A DNA stretch of 16,089 bases, taken from positions 1 to 16,089 of the forward strand of contig JAQIBO010000406.1 of assembly GCA_027859055.1 (NCBI GenBank), in the 5' to 3' direction. A program made the position numbers and the translations under genes. This DNA is from Spirochaeta sp. (GTDB taxonomy: Bacteria > Spirochaetota > Spirochaetia > DSM-27196 > Alkalispirochaetaceae). Below are positions 1 to 6,839 of this stretch, piece by piece. Within the stretch, counting starts at the first letter, position 1; each line of letters begins with the position of its first letter. The notes beneath the pieces were generated by a model. It searched no databases. It saw only the letters and a list, made by a program, of their open reading frames with translations, and had not been told where the DNA came from.

Positions 1-1
1 G

Positions 2-523
2 ATCTGTCCGGACCACTACTTTGCCAGCAACATCGAGGAGACGTTCTCCTGGGGTAGCGGGAGCGACCTGGAAATCCTCTTCACCGAGTCCGCGGGCCTG
101 TGCAACCGCTGCTATCCCCACATCAAAGACGTGATGGCGGTGGCGGTAATCGACAACCTGAGCGGGATCAACACCCCCAAAAAGGTCGGACCGATGCTGC
201 GTACCGCCGATGTGGTGGTGATCACCAAAGGCGACGTGGTCAGTCAGGCGGAGCGGGAGGTGTTTGCCGCCCGGGTCCACCAGGCAAACCCCCGCGCGCG
301 GATCCTGCCGGTCAACGGACTGAGCGGTCAGGGAGCCTTTGAGCTCGCCCGCCTTCTGCGGGACGAAGCGCCGGAACAGACGACGGTGACCGGCTCGCGC
401 TTACGCTACCCCATGCCCAGCGCGGTGTGCAGCTACTGCCTCGGGGAACAACGCATCGGTGCCGCCCACCAGATCGGCAACGTCACCAGCCTCGACCTGA
501 CTAACGCCACGGTAAATCCGTAG
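2..523 (+). CDS. HypB/UreG-like SIMIBI GTPase, C-terminal part
   Basis: The reading frame is open from the left edge to a TAG stop, giving 173 residues of a protein whose N-terminus, including the expected Walker A loop, lies outside the window. Visible marks are a switch-like segment ESAGLCNRCYPH, a guanine-specificity motif VVVITKGD (TKxD form of NKxD) near 214-234, and a following PVNGLSGQG segment at the usual G5 position. Proteins of this fold (HypB, UreG, CooC relatives) couple nucleotide hydrolysis to metal insertion into enzymes. Two CxxC pairs, CNRC and, near the C-terminus, CSYC, could bind a metal or an Fe-S cluster. The client enzyme is probably encoded upstream and cannot be seen. 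The fold assignment is fairly secure. The exact subfamily is not, because HypB- and UreG-specific hallmarks are incomplete here. Confidence 0.65.
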   Translation: MCPDHYFASNIEETFSWGSGSDLEILFTESAGLCNRCYPHIKDVMAVAVIDNLSGINTPKKVGPMLRTADVVVITKGDVVSQAEREVFAARVHQANPRARILPVNGLSGQGAFELARLLRDEAPEQTTVTGSRLRYPMPSAVCSYCLGEQRIGAAHQIGNVTSLDLTNATVNP

Positions 524-610
524 CGCTCTCCCCGGGGGCGATGGGTGCCCGCCTCCGTTTCCGGCGCCGTAACCACCACCGGCGGCGCTGCAAAAACGGC
601 GAAATCGCGC

Positions 611-616
611 TACAAT
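611..616 (+). promoter_or_regulatory. -10 element (TACAAT) of a probable leaderless promoter
   Basis: TACAAT matches the -10 consensus at five of six positions and is preceded by GC (GCTACAAT). Only six bases separate it from the ATG at 623, so transcription would start at or next to the start codon. The -35 candidate at 588-593 (CTGCAA, 17-bp spacer) is poor. There is no Shine-Dalgarno sequence between 600 and 622. Confidence 0.45.
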
Positions 617-622
617 AGAACG

Positions 623-1588
623 ATGAAAAACATCATCGTATTCGGCATGGGGGGCATCGGCGGCTATATCGGCGCTCACCTCGGTCACGCCCTCGACAAA
701 GAGATCCACGACGCCGACACCGCCCACGCAACCGCCGTCGGCGAACCGGAACTGACCTTCGTCGCCCGGGGCGATCACCTCGCCGCAATACGGGACACGG
801 GCCTGCACTTCACCAGCCCCGCCGGCGAGAATTATACGGTCCGTCCCGCCCGGGCCACCGCAACGGTCAAGGAAGCGGGAACCGCCGACGTCGTCTTCCT
901 GTGTGTAAAGGGGTACGGTCTGACCGACGCATGCCGCCAACTCAAGCCGGTGATCGGCGCGGAGACGGTAATTGTACCGCTCCTCAACGGGGCGGACATC
1001 CACGAACGCATCCGCGCCGAGATCAAAGACGGCATCGTCCTCCCCGGGGCGGTTTACATCTCCTCCGCCATTACCCGGCCGGGCAGCGTCGCCCATAAAG
1101 GCGGGCCGGGCAACATCGTCTTTGGCCGCGAACCGGGTGACCTCCACTACGACCCTGCGCCGCTCCTCGCCCTTCTTGAGCGCGCGGAAATTCCTGCGGA
1201 GTGGTTTGAAGATCCCCTCCCGGCGGTGTGGACCAAGTTCCTCTTTATCGCATCCTTCGGCCTCACCACCGGCTTGAGCGGAAAACCGCTGGGTGGCGTT
1301 GTCGCGGATCCGGAACTGGCGGCAAGCACCAAAGATATTCAACGGGAGATCGTGGCGGTGGCGCGCGCAAAAGGGATCGCACTGCCCGAGGATGCCGCCG
1401 CTGCGGCATTTGAGAAAGGAAAAGTGTTTCCGCCGGAGACCACAACCAGTTACCAGCGGGACCTGGAAAAACCGAATGCCCCCAACGAGGGCGACCTCTT
1501 CGGTGGAACGATCATCCGTCTCGGGAAAGAGCTCAACGTTCCCACGCCGGCAACCGAAAAAGTATACGCGGCGATCACCGGCGGGTGA
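623..1588 (+). CDS. Ketopantoate reductase-like (ApbA/PanE family) oxidoreductase
   Basis: The 321-residue product opens with a Rossmann dinucleotide loop, GMGGIGG (residues 8-14), followed by the family segments VVFLCVK and LLNGAD (Asn122). A C-terminal all-helical domain carries WTKF (Lys205, the expected catalytic lysine) and SYQRD followed by the acidic NEGDLFGG segment. PanE reduces 2-dehydropantoate to pantoate with NADPH for coenzyme A synthesis. Two deviations make that role uncertain. About 20 extra residues lie between the Rossmann loop and the TFVARG strand. The Asn found four residues after the catalytic Lys in E. coli PanE is Ile209 here. Many such paralogues act on other 2-oxo acids. 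I chose 623, not the upstream in-frame codon at 545, because the Rossmann strand should lie at the very N-terminus and a -10 hexamer sits just before it. Confidence 0.8.
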   Translation: MKNIIVFGMGGIGGYIGAHLGHALDKEIHDADTAHATAVGEPELTFVARGDHLAAIRDTGLHFTSPAGENYTVRPARATATVKEAGTADVVFLCVKGYGLTDACRQLKPVIGAETVIVPLLNGADIHERIRAEIKDGIVLPGAVYISSAITRPGSVAHKGGPGNIVFGREPGDLHYDPAPLLALLERAEIPAEWFEDPLPAVWTKFLFIASFGLTTGLSGKPLGGVVADPELAASTKDIQREIVAVARAKGIALPEDAAAAAFEKGKVFPPETTTSYQRDLEKPNAPNEGDLFGGTIIRLGKELNVPTPATEKVYAAITGG

Positions 1589-1660
1589 TCGCTCCCGGCG
1601 GGCCCAGCGGGCGCGGGGCCGATGGGCGCGGAGCCAGAGGACCCGCCCGGTAGAACGGCT

Positions 1661-2830
1661 TCAGCGTCCCGGGATCATCTGGATCAACCCGCGCTTTCCG
1701 GCGGTCCGCCATCCCGGTTCAGTATCGTCAAGCGCGGAGCTGACCTTGGCGTCCACTCCAACCAGACAGTCGCTTTTCATGGTACGCAGCAATACGACCG
1801 GATGCGGGAGTTCCACACCCATCGCGGTGACCGGGTCGGTACCGTTTTCCCATATCGTATCGCGGAACACCCTTCGATAGTTGAAATCTCCCTTGACGAT
1901 AACCGCGCCGGCACCGGTGAACGTCTCCTGAATACGGCGCGGCATCTCCGAAAAGAAGCGGACGCCGCACCAGTAATCGTCAGGGGCAATCCGAATCGTC
2001 CCGCTGTCGAAATGCTCTGCAACGGTAGCCGCCATCCGATGCACCGCAGCGTCATCGGATCGCCGGGCGGCGGCGATGAAATCGTGAATATCCTTTACGG
2101 TGGTATCGCTGACGTAAGTGGGATACAGCTTCGGGTGCAGAACCACCGTGGTATTCAGCGCGTCCACAAGGGTTACCGCAAGGACAAGGTCTCCCGCCAG
2201 CTCCGCGCCGGAGTTGTCCATCACGATATGGACCGGACCGGTCGCCGTTGACAGGACCTGCGCCGCCGGAGCTGAGTCGTCCACCAGCAACAGCTGACTG
2301 TCGCCGGCGGAGTGGTCCAACGCGCCCCCTGCGGTAAACGAGATATCCGCGCGGTTCCCCCACATCGACAGATGCAACGCTTCTTCAACGCGAGCCACGT
2401 CGCGGGCCGGGGATTGCGCAAACCGCTGCAACGGAAGAAACGGCGCGGCCGTCTCCAGCTCGTTGCGCTTGATCGCCCCGAATGGATCTACCAACGTTTC
2501 AAAGTACCGCGCCGCCGACAGCAACAAGCGGAACCCGTAGGTTTCGCCAGAAAACCACTGCGTGTCATGCCACCGTTCGTCGGCGTGTTCCTCGTACACC
2601 GGCAACCAACGGTCCGAGTCCCACGCGGGAAGCGGCAGCGGTGGAATCACCTCGTTCCCGGCGATCGCCTCCGCCAGTTCTTCCAGGTCCCGCCGAATCG
2701 GCGGTGCGTAATCAGGATTCGCCTTGATGACGTTTCTGATGTTGGCCGGCAACCGGCGCGTCATCGTATCCGCGGCAAACCGGTTGTCAGGGGTGGTTCG
2801 AATAGGCTGAGGATGAATTTCTTGTAACAT
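1661..2830 (-). CDS. DUF89 / ARMT1-type damage-control phosphatase
   Basis: The 389-residue product carries the DUF89 hallmarks in order: MWGNRADIS (Asn159, Asp162), VMDNSGAELAGDL (Asp205, Asn206), VKGDFNYRR (Lys313, Asp315, Asn317, Arg319) and LRTMKSD (Arg349, Lys352, Asp354). Family members are metal-dependent phosphatases thought to remove damaged or excess sugar phosphates and related metabolites. The metal ligands Asp205, Asn206 and Asp315 are all kept, so the enzyme should be active. The N-terminal half is helical, as in the ARMT1-like subgroup with its FETLVDPF segment. It is convergent with the oxidoreductase gene, 72 bases away. An in-frame extension to 2944 is possible but is not protein-like. 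I chose 2830 because a -10-like TATGAT lies just ahead of it. The family call is firm; the substrate is unknown. Confidence 0.88.
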   Translation of the reverse strand: MLQEIHPQPIRTTPDNRFAADTMTRRLPANIRNVIKANPDYAPPIRRDLEELAEAIAGNEVIPPLPLPAWDSDRWLPVYEEHADERWHDTQWFSGETYGFRLLLSAARYFETLVDPFGAIKRNELETAAPFLPLQRFAQSPARDVARVEEALHLSMWGNRADISFTAGGALDHSAGDSQLLLVDDSAPAAQVLSTATGPVHIVMDNSGAELAGDLVLAVTLVDALNTTVVLHPKLYPTYVSDTTVKDIHDFIAAARRSDDAAVHRMAATVAEHFDSGTIRIAPDDYWCGVRFFSEMPRRIQETFTGAGAVIVKGDFNYRRVFRDTIWENGTDPVTAMGVELPHPVVLLRTMKSDCLVGVDAKVSSALDDTEPGWRTAGKRGLIQMIPGR

Positions 2831-2839
2831 AGATCCCGC

Positions 2840-2845
2840 ATCATA
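2840..2845 (-). promoter_or_regulatory. -10 element (TATGAT) of a DUF89 gene promoter
   Basis: On the minus strand GCTATGAT reads into the gene, leaving nine bases before the ATG at 2830. TATGAT matches consensus at five of six positions. The best -35 at a 17-bp spacing (2863-2868, TTCCCT) matches only three of six, so this is a weak to moderate call. Confidence 0.35.
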
Positions 2846-3082
2846 GCGGTGTTGCCGGAGGTAGGGAAGGCGCGGGTCGGGATGCCAGGGTTGCGACGGC
2901 CGAGGAATCACATACACCCGATAGCAATACCAAGCGCTCTGCACGTTTCCCGCATCTTTGCGATGGAGAGTTGTCCCACGTACGTTTCCAGTCCCGACTG
3001 CTGAACCGTTTGCACATGATCAATGACACGATCGCGAACCGTTGCTGGATTGAGAAACGTAAGGGCCATTGCTGGCGCCGTG

Positions 3083-3111
3083 CTGACATTCCCCGACGGG
3101 GGATATACTAT
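3083..3111 (+). promoter_or_regulatory. Sigma-70-type promoter for the MNT-HEPN pair
   Basis: CTGACA (3083-3088, five of six to TTGACA) and TACTAT (3106-3111, four of six to TATAAT) are separated by exactly 17 bp. The -10 ends seven bases before the ATG at 3119, so the transcript would be leaderless or nearly so. A second -10 register, TATACT at 3104-3109, overlaps it. The rest of the 2846-3082 stretch shows no convincing gene. Confidence 0.6.
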
Positions 3112-3118
3112 TGATAGT

Positions 3119-3511
3119 ATGGCAATCGATATTCGCGCGGCGGCTCGCACCTACCAGAAGCGCCGGGAAACGGAAGAAGCCGCGTTGCGGGAACGCCTTG
3201 GGGCGATGCAAGTCGCCGCGTCGACCCTGATTGCCCACGTCCGCGATGCATATAGTCCGGTGCGGATCTATCAGTGGGGATCACTCGTAGATCCCCGCTT
3301 ATTCAGCGCTATCTCGGATATCGACATCGCCGTGGAAGGTATAGATGAGCTCGAAACCTGGCTCCAACTGGAAAAAGAGCTGTTCGAGATGACCGCCTAC
3401 CCCCTCGATCTGGTGCGGTGGGAGAACCTGCTGCCGGAGCATCGTGAGCAGATTCTCCGGCGGGGGCAAGTAGTGTACCAGCGTCCCCGGGAGGACGAGA
3501 CCGATGAATGA
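3119..3511 (+). CDS. MNT-family nucleotidyltransferase, probable antitoxin
   Basis: This 130-residue protein has the minimal polymerase-beta-type nucleotidyltransferase signature. GS at 54-55 is followed by SDIDIAV with Asp67 and Asp69, and Asp97 in YPLDLV is the likely third carboxylate. The first 50 residues form a charged helix. In characterised MntA-HepT modules, such a protein adds AMP to the HEPN toxin and so neutralises it. Here the gene overlaps the downstream HEPN gene by eight bases (ATGAATGA), the usual arrangement for this pair. The spacing GS-x11-DxD is one residue longer than the classic GSx10DxD. The start at 3119 is preferred to the in-frame codon at 3023 because a good promoter lies immediately before it and the upstream residues do not look like this family. 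Confidence 0.8.
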   Translation: MAIDIRAAARTYQKRRETEEAALRERLGAMQVAASTLIAHVRDAYSPVRIYQWGSLVDPRLFSAISDIDIAVEGIDELETWLQLEKELFEMTAYPLDLVRWENLLPEHREQILRRGQVVYQRPREDETDE

Positions 3512-3992
3512 AATAACTGACCTGATCGCGGAGGTTAATGGGTGGCAAACGGTAACTACGAAGCTGATCAAAACGATCGAAACTGCGGAACAAGCGGGTA
3601 TCGGCGGTCTGGGACGAACCGATTTCATGAGCGTCGCCATCGCCGGACTGGTGGAGAACTATTACACTGCCGCCGAGACGGTACTGTTCCGGATTTCGCA
3701 GCAGTTCGGTAACCATCTGGAACAGACCCGTTGGCACTCCGATCTATTGCGAAGGATGAGCATGGATATTCCCGATACTCGACCGGCTGTTCTTTCCAGT
3801 GCTACGGTATCCAAGCTTGATGAGCTCATGCGGTTTCGTCACTTCAAACGATACTATTTTCAACTCGAATGGGACTGGAGCCGGCTTGATCACATGGTGG
3901 CGACAGTGCGCGCACTGCAACCGATGCTCATCGAAGAACTACTGACGTTTCGCGCCTTTCTGGAATCGCTGAACGACGAGTCCAACGCGTAA
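3504..3992 (+). CDS. HEPN-domain (HepT-like) protein, probable toxin partner
   Basis: The 162-residue, all-helical product resembles the HepT-like group whose C-terminal half carries a FRHFxR...Y..L.W segment. Here residues 110-124 read RFRHFKRYYFQLEWD. HEPN toxins of MNT-HEPN pairs are RNases that usually act through an R-x4-6-H motif. In this copy Arg112 is followed five residues later by Tyr117, and the only His (His113) is adjacent to Arg112, so the canonical motif is not formed. Related members of this branch also have a non-His residue there, so activity could be retained by another residue or lost. Its start lies inside the last codons of the nucleotidyltransferase, suggesting translational coupling. 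Pairing with the MNT gene is the strongest support for the call. Confidence 0.7.
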   Translation: MNEITDLIAEVNGWQTVTTKLIKTIETAEQAGIGGLGRTDFMSVAIAGLVENYYTAAETVLFRISQQFGNHLEQTRWHSDLLRRMSMDIPDTRPAVLSSATVSKLDELMRFRHFKRYYFQLEWDWSRLDHMVATVRALQPMLIEELLTFRAFLESLNDESNA

Positions 3993-4065
3993 ACGAACTG
4001 GACACCCCCGAGAGTACGCTATATTGCAGCCATTGAGAACCTCTTCACGTCTTTTCGATCAGCCG

Positions 4066-4407
4066 TCAATCAATCATCCACAAAATCCAGTAGCCGGGGA
4101 CGGCCAGATACCCCTGGTCAGCAAACCAGAGTTGCCTGAGATCGGTCGCGAAGGGTCCGGCCTCCCATTCTATGGTGAGCGATCCGGTTTCCGTCACAAA
4201 ACCGCTTTGGGCGTTGCTCCAATAGCGCTGAAAAACGGTCATGCCCACCGGATACCCGGCCTGGCAAAATGAGTATGTTTCGTTGTAGGTGTCAGGTTGG
4301 CCCGCCGGTGCGTCGGGGTCCTGGTACTTATCGGAGGCAGAGTTGATCCAGCCGGTTGAGCTGACCAAGAAATCGGTCCCAAGGGGACCGACCAGCCCGG
4401 TGATCAT
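4066..4407 (-). CDS. Hypothetical protein, unrecognised, possibly a fragment
   Basis: A 113-residue reading frame starts at an ATG at 4407. Its composition is coding-like, rich in Tyr, Trp and Phe, with low charge and runs such as YNETYSFCQAGYPVGM and a final YWILWMID. The alternating aromatic and polar pattern suggests beta structure, perhaps the tail of an exported or surface protein, but there is no signal peptide and I recognise no family. Only a weak GGGACC lies ahead of the start. Residues upstream of 4407 in the same frame look random, because there they are antisense to the toxin remnant at 4449-4651. It may therefore be the C-terminal remnant of a longer gene cut by rearrangement. 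Confidence 0.35.
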   Translation of the reverse strand: MITGLVGPLGTDFLVSSTGWINSASDKYQDPDAPAGQPDTYNETYSFCQAGYPVGMTVFQRYWSNAQSGFVTETGSLTIEWEAGPFATDLRQLWFADQGYLAVPGYWILWMID

Positions 4408-4448
4408 CGTGGGTCCCGTGCGCGTTTCTGTCGGCTGATTGGCCCGTC

Positions 4449-4651
4449 GGTTCCGAGGCTGAACCGGAGATGGTCGACGCGGCGATGTGGTACGAGTCGC
4501 TACAAGAAGGGCTTGGAAACCGCTTTCTGACCCTGATTTCGTCTCGGTCATGGCTGTGATGCATCTCCACCGGGATCCGGACTACTGGAAGACTCGAAGG
4601 ACTGAACAGCCGAATTCTACGGACGACGAGGATACTACCGCGGAGCCGTAA
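4449..4651 (+). pseudogene. RelE/ParE-family toxin remnant, internal deletion and frameshift
   Basis: Two pieces of one toxin can be read in different plus-strand frames. From 4449 to about 4529 the frame gives AEPEMVDAAMWYES followed by LQEGLGNRFL, the usual N-terminal part of ParE/RelE toxins (a wYe..qeGLG.rFl pattern). That frame stops soon after with SSRSWL and a TGA. From about 4535 a second frame gives VMAVMHLHRDPDYWKTR, the usual C-terminal end (v.aV.H..RdP.yW), ending at TAA 4649-4651. The 45-50 residues that normally join them are missing, so roughly 130-150 bp were deleted out of frame. No antitoxin gene is visible on either side. The match rests on motif recall, but both ends agree in order, strand and spacing logic. 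Confidence 0.7.
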
Positions 4652-4670
4652 AATCCTGCCTCTGGCGGCC

Positions 4671-4688
4671 GTCCGCCTAACGGTGGAC
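4671..4688 (-). terminator. Small hairpin downstream of the permease operon
   Basis: On the minus strand GTCCACC and GGCGGAC pair around a GTTA loop with one A-C mismatch, 22 bases after the stop of the last permease gene. Only a short TTTT run follows, about 20 bases further on, so a classic intrinsic terminator is not shown. Confidence 0.25.
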
Positions 4689-4710
4689 ATCACTGACCTG
4701 ATCGCCGTGA

Positions 4711-5775
4711 CTACCCTCCGTCAGTAGCCGCAACCTCACCGCTATTCTGCTTCTTTTTCTTCTGCTTTCCATTGCGGTCTGAGAAGACGTCCAGCACCAT
4801 AACCAGGAGCAGAGCGCTTCCCCACAGGAGGAAGATGAAAAAGCTGTTGATCACCGGAAATCGGTTGATGCCGGTCTGAAGAAGCTGAACAAGAACGATA
4901 GCAAGTACGACACCGCTTATCCGCCCCTTACCGCCAAAGGGACTCACGCCACCGAGAATGACGATCATGATGCTTTGGAGCGTGTAAACCGCGCCGTAAT
5001 CCGCCCGAGCGGAGTTGTAGTTCCCAAGCATAACCATACCGGCGACACCAGCGAATAACCCCGAAAGAACGTAGGTCTTGGTCAGAAGATTCCTGGTCTT
5101 GAGGCCGCTGAATCGCGCCGCCACCGGATTGGTTCCAAGTAGATACAGTTTCGGCCCGTACGTCGTTCGGGTCAGCAACACCCAAATGAAAAACACGGCG
5201 CCGACAAAGACCAGCGTTTGTACCGGTATGAGGTCCCCGAAGATGCGGTTATTCACGGTCAAGGCGTATTCCGACGAGAAGCGACTCACGGCAGCGCCAT
5301 TTGTCATCGCCATGGAGATCCCCTTAAAAAGCTCTCCCGCACCCAGGGTGGCCAGTATCGGCGAAATATTGAATCGCGTTATCAGCACCGAGTTAAAGAA
5401 GCCCAATGAAAGCCCGACAACCGCACCGAGCGCGAAAACCGCCGGTATGGCCATCGCGGGTAACTCCCCGCTCTCCCCGGTTAGCGCCAGGAGTACATGC
5501 GCCATGAGGATACCGGTCAGATTGGCAATTCCAACGAGAGAGAGGTCGATTCCGCCGGTGATCATACAGAGCATGATTCCCAGAGACATCAGGCCGTACT
5601 CCGGGAACTGCGCGGCCATCGTCTGAAAGTTAAGGAGCGAATAGAACCGATCAAACCGGGTGATCGCGAGGAACGCCAGCCACACAAAGGTAATCGCCAC
5701 GAGTCGTGTCACATGTGGTTCCGTTCGAAAGAACTCACCGGCGGACCGTAGCTTCGTTCGAGGAAGATCGTTCAT
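4711..5775 (-). CDS. Sugar ABC transporter permease (RbsC-type), second copy
   Basis: The 354-residue hydrophobic protein has about ten membrane segments and the hallmarks of the ribose-type permease family: MLCMITGGIDLSLVGIANLTG in the N-terminal half, TLGAGELFKG in the middle and ILGGVSPFGGKGRISGV near the C-terminus. It forms the inner-membrane channel with the neighbouring permease and docks on the two-domain ATPase. Its ATG overlaps the stop of the upstream permease by four bases (ATGA, 5772-5775), which argues for one operon and coupled translation. The tail is a short, very basic stretch with KQKKKKQ. It diverges clearly from its neighbour, so the channel is most likely a heterodimer. 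Last gene of the leftward arm. Confidence 0.92.
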   Translation of the reverse strand: MNDLPRTKLRSAGEFFRTEPHVTRLVAITFVWLAFLAITRFDRFYSLLNFQTMAAQFPEYGLMSLGIMLCMITGGIDLSLVGIANLTGILMAHVLLALTGESGELPAMAIPAVFALGAVVGLSLGFFNSVLITRFNISPILATLGAGELFKGISMAMTNGAAVSRFSSEYALTVNNRIFGDLIPVQTLVFVGAVFFIWVLLTRTTYGPKLYLLGTNPVAARFSGLKTRNLLTKTYVLSGLFAGVAGMVMLGNYNSARADYGAVYTLQSIMIVILGGVSPFGGKGRISGVVLAIVLVQLLQTGINRFPVINSFFIFLLWGSALLLVMVLDVFSDRNGKQKKKKQNSGEVAATDGG

Positions 5776-6827
5776 GCCACGCCTCCATCAGTAACGCGTC
5801 GCTTGGAGAAAAACGCCTTCTTCCCTCGATACTGACCGACCGCTTGTCGGGCACTTATTCCGGTACCGATAATAATGAGGGCGCCGGTAAACACGCTCCG
5901 CCAGGAGGTTGGTATTCCCAACAGGATCATCGAGTTGACAACAACAACGATGAGCATCGTGCCGACCATAGCCCCGAAAAGCGACCCCTTCCCGCCGGTG
6001 ATGGAGATCCCCCCCAAAACAACGCCGGCGATGACGCGCAATTCCATCCCCAACATATTGGTCGGGTGAAGCTGTTGCATCATGCTTACTCGAATAACCG
6101 CCGCGATACTTGCGATAATCCCGACGATCACGTAGATAAGCACCTTGGTCTTGACCACATCGTAGCCGGCGCGTATCGCGCTCACCTCGGCACCACCGAT
6201 GCTGTAGATCGAACGACCGAACATGGTAAAACGAATCATCAGCGAAACAAGAATGAGAATTGCCAGAAAAAGGAGAAATGCAACCGGCATCCGTGCGGTA
6301 AGCCCGGTCACCGGGTTTTCTGCCGTGAATAACGCCGCTGTGCCGAACGCCCGCATCCCGTCGGGGATGGTCGCCCATTGCACCGAGTCCAGGGCACCCT
6401 GCATAAACCCTCTGAATACGTAGGTGGTCCCGAGCGTAACGATAAGTGTCGGCAATTTGAAAACGCCGACAAAGAGACCGTTAAACGCTCCGAGGATAGC
6501 GCCCACGATCATCGCCACCACAAACGCCAGCCACGCTCCGCCCTCATATCCGGCGTTAATGAGGAGCACCGTGGAAATATAGACGCTCAAGGAGGCCAGT
6601 GCCGGAAAGGATACATCGATACCGCCGGATACGAGGACAAGATACGCCCCGATTGCGAAGAGTCCGGGAACGATCAACGCCGAGGCAAGGCTCACGAGGT
6701 TATTTGCCGTAAAGAACTGCCCGGAGCGGTACTGAATCAGCAGCGCGAGTCCTATGAGTACCAGCGTGATATACGGCTCGTTCCGCCGGAGCAGTCGCTT
6801 CAGTTGCTTATTAAGTCGTGCATCCAC
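5772..6827 (-). CDS. Sugar ABC transporter permease (RbsC-type), first copy
   Basis: This 351-residue membrane protein of the ribose/autoinducer-2 type permease family begins with a basic cytoplasmic segment (residues 1-16). Family motifs include LVLVSGGIDVSFPALASLS, TLIVTLGTTYVFRG and VVLGGISITGGKGSLFGA, spread over about ten membrane segments. It pairs with the next permease, which overlaps it by four bases. The start codon is GTG at 6825-6827. The reverse-complemented spacer GGGAGAGGACGT, directly after the ATPase stop, supplies a good ribosome site five bases away. The gap to the ATPase gene is 12 bases, consistent with one transcript. Confidence 0.92.
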   Translation of the reverse strand: MDARLNKQLKRLLRRNEPYITLVLIGLALLIQYRSGQFFTANNLVSLASALIVPGLFAIGAYLVLVSGGIDVSFPALASLSVYISTVLLINAGYEGGAWLAFVVAMIVGAILGAFNGLFVGVFKLPTLIVTLGTTYVFRGFMQGALDSVQWATIPDGMRAFGTAALFTAENPVTGLTARMPVAFLLFLAILILVSLMIRFTMFGRSIYSIGGAEVSAIRAGYDVVKTKVLIYVIVGIIASIAAVIRVSMMQQLHPTNMLGMELRVIAGVVLGGISITGGKGSLFGAMVGTMLIVVVVNSMILLGIPTSWRSVFTGALIIIGTGISARQAVGQYRGKKAFFSKRRVTDGGVA

Positions 6828-6839
6828 AACGTCCTCTCC

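Noticed and set aside
401..1342. Long minus-strand ORF of 313 codons antisense to the panE-like gene
   Set aside because: Its product has no recognisable domain and an Arg/Gly/Ala-rich shadow composition, while the plus-strand frame has clear family motifs.
1595..1650. GC-rich inverted repeat between the convergent panE-like and DUF89 genes as a bidirectional terminator
   Set aside because: The arms (1595-1602 and 1642-1650) need a bulge, the loop is about 39 bases, and there is no T-run on either strand.
2908..3069. 53-codon minus-strand ORF with a protein-like segment (YVGQLSIAKMRETCRALGIAIG)
   Set aside because: No ribosome site or promoter, no recognised family and no partner gene. It could be a decayed fragment, but the evidence is too thin for a gene call.
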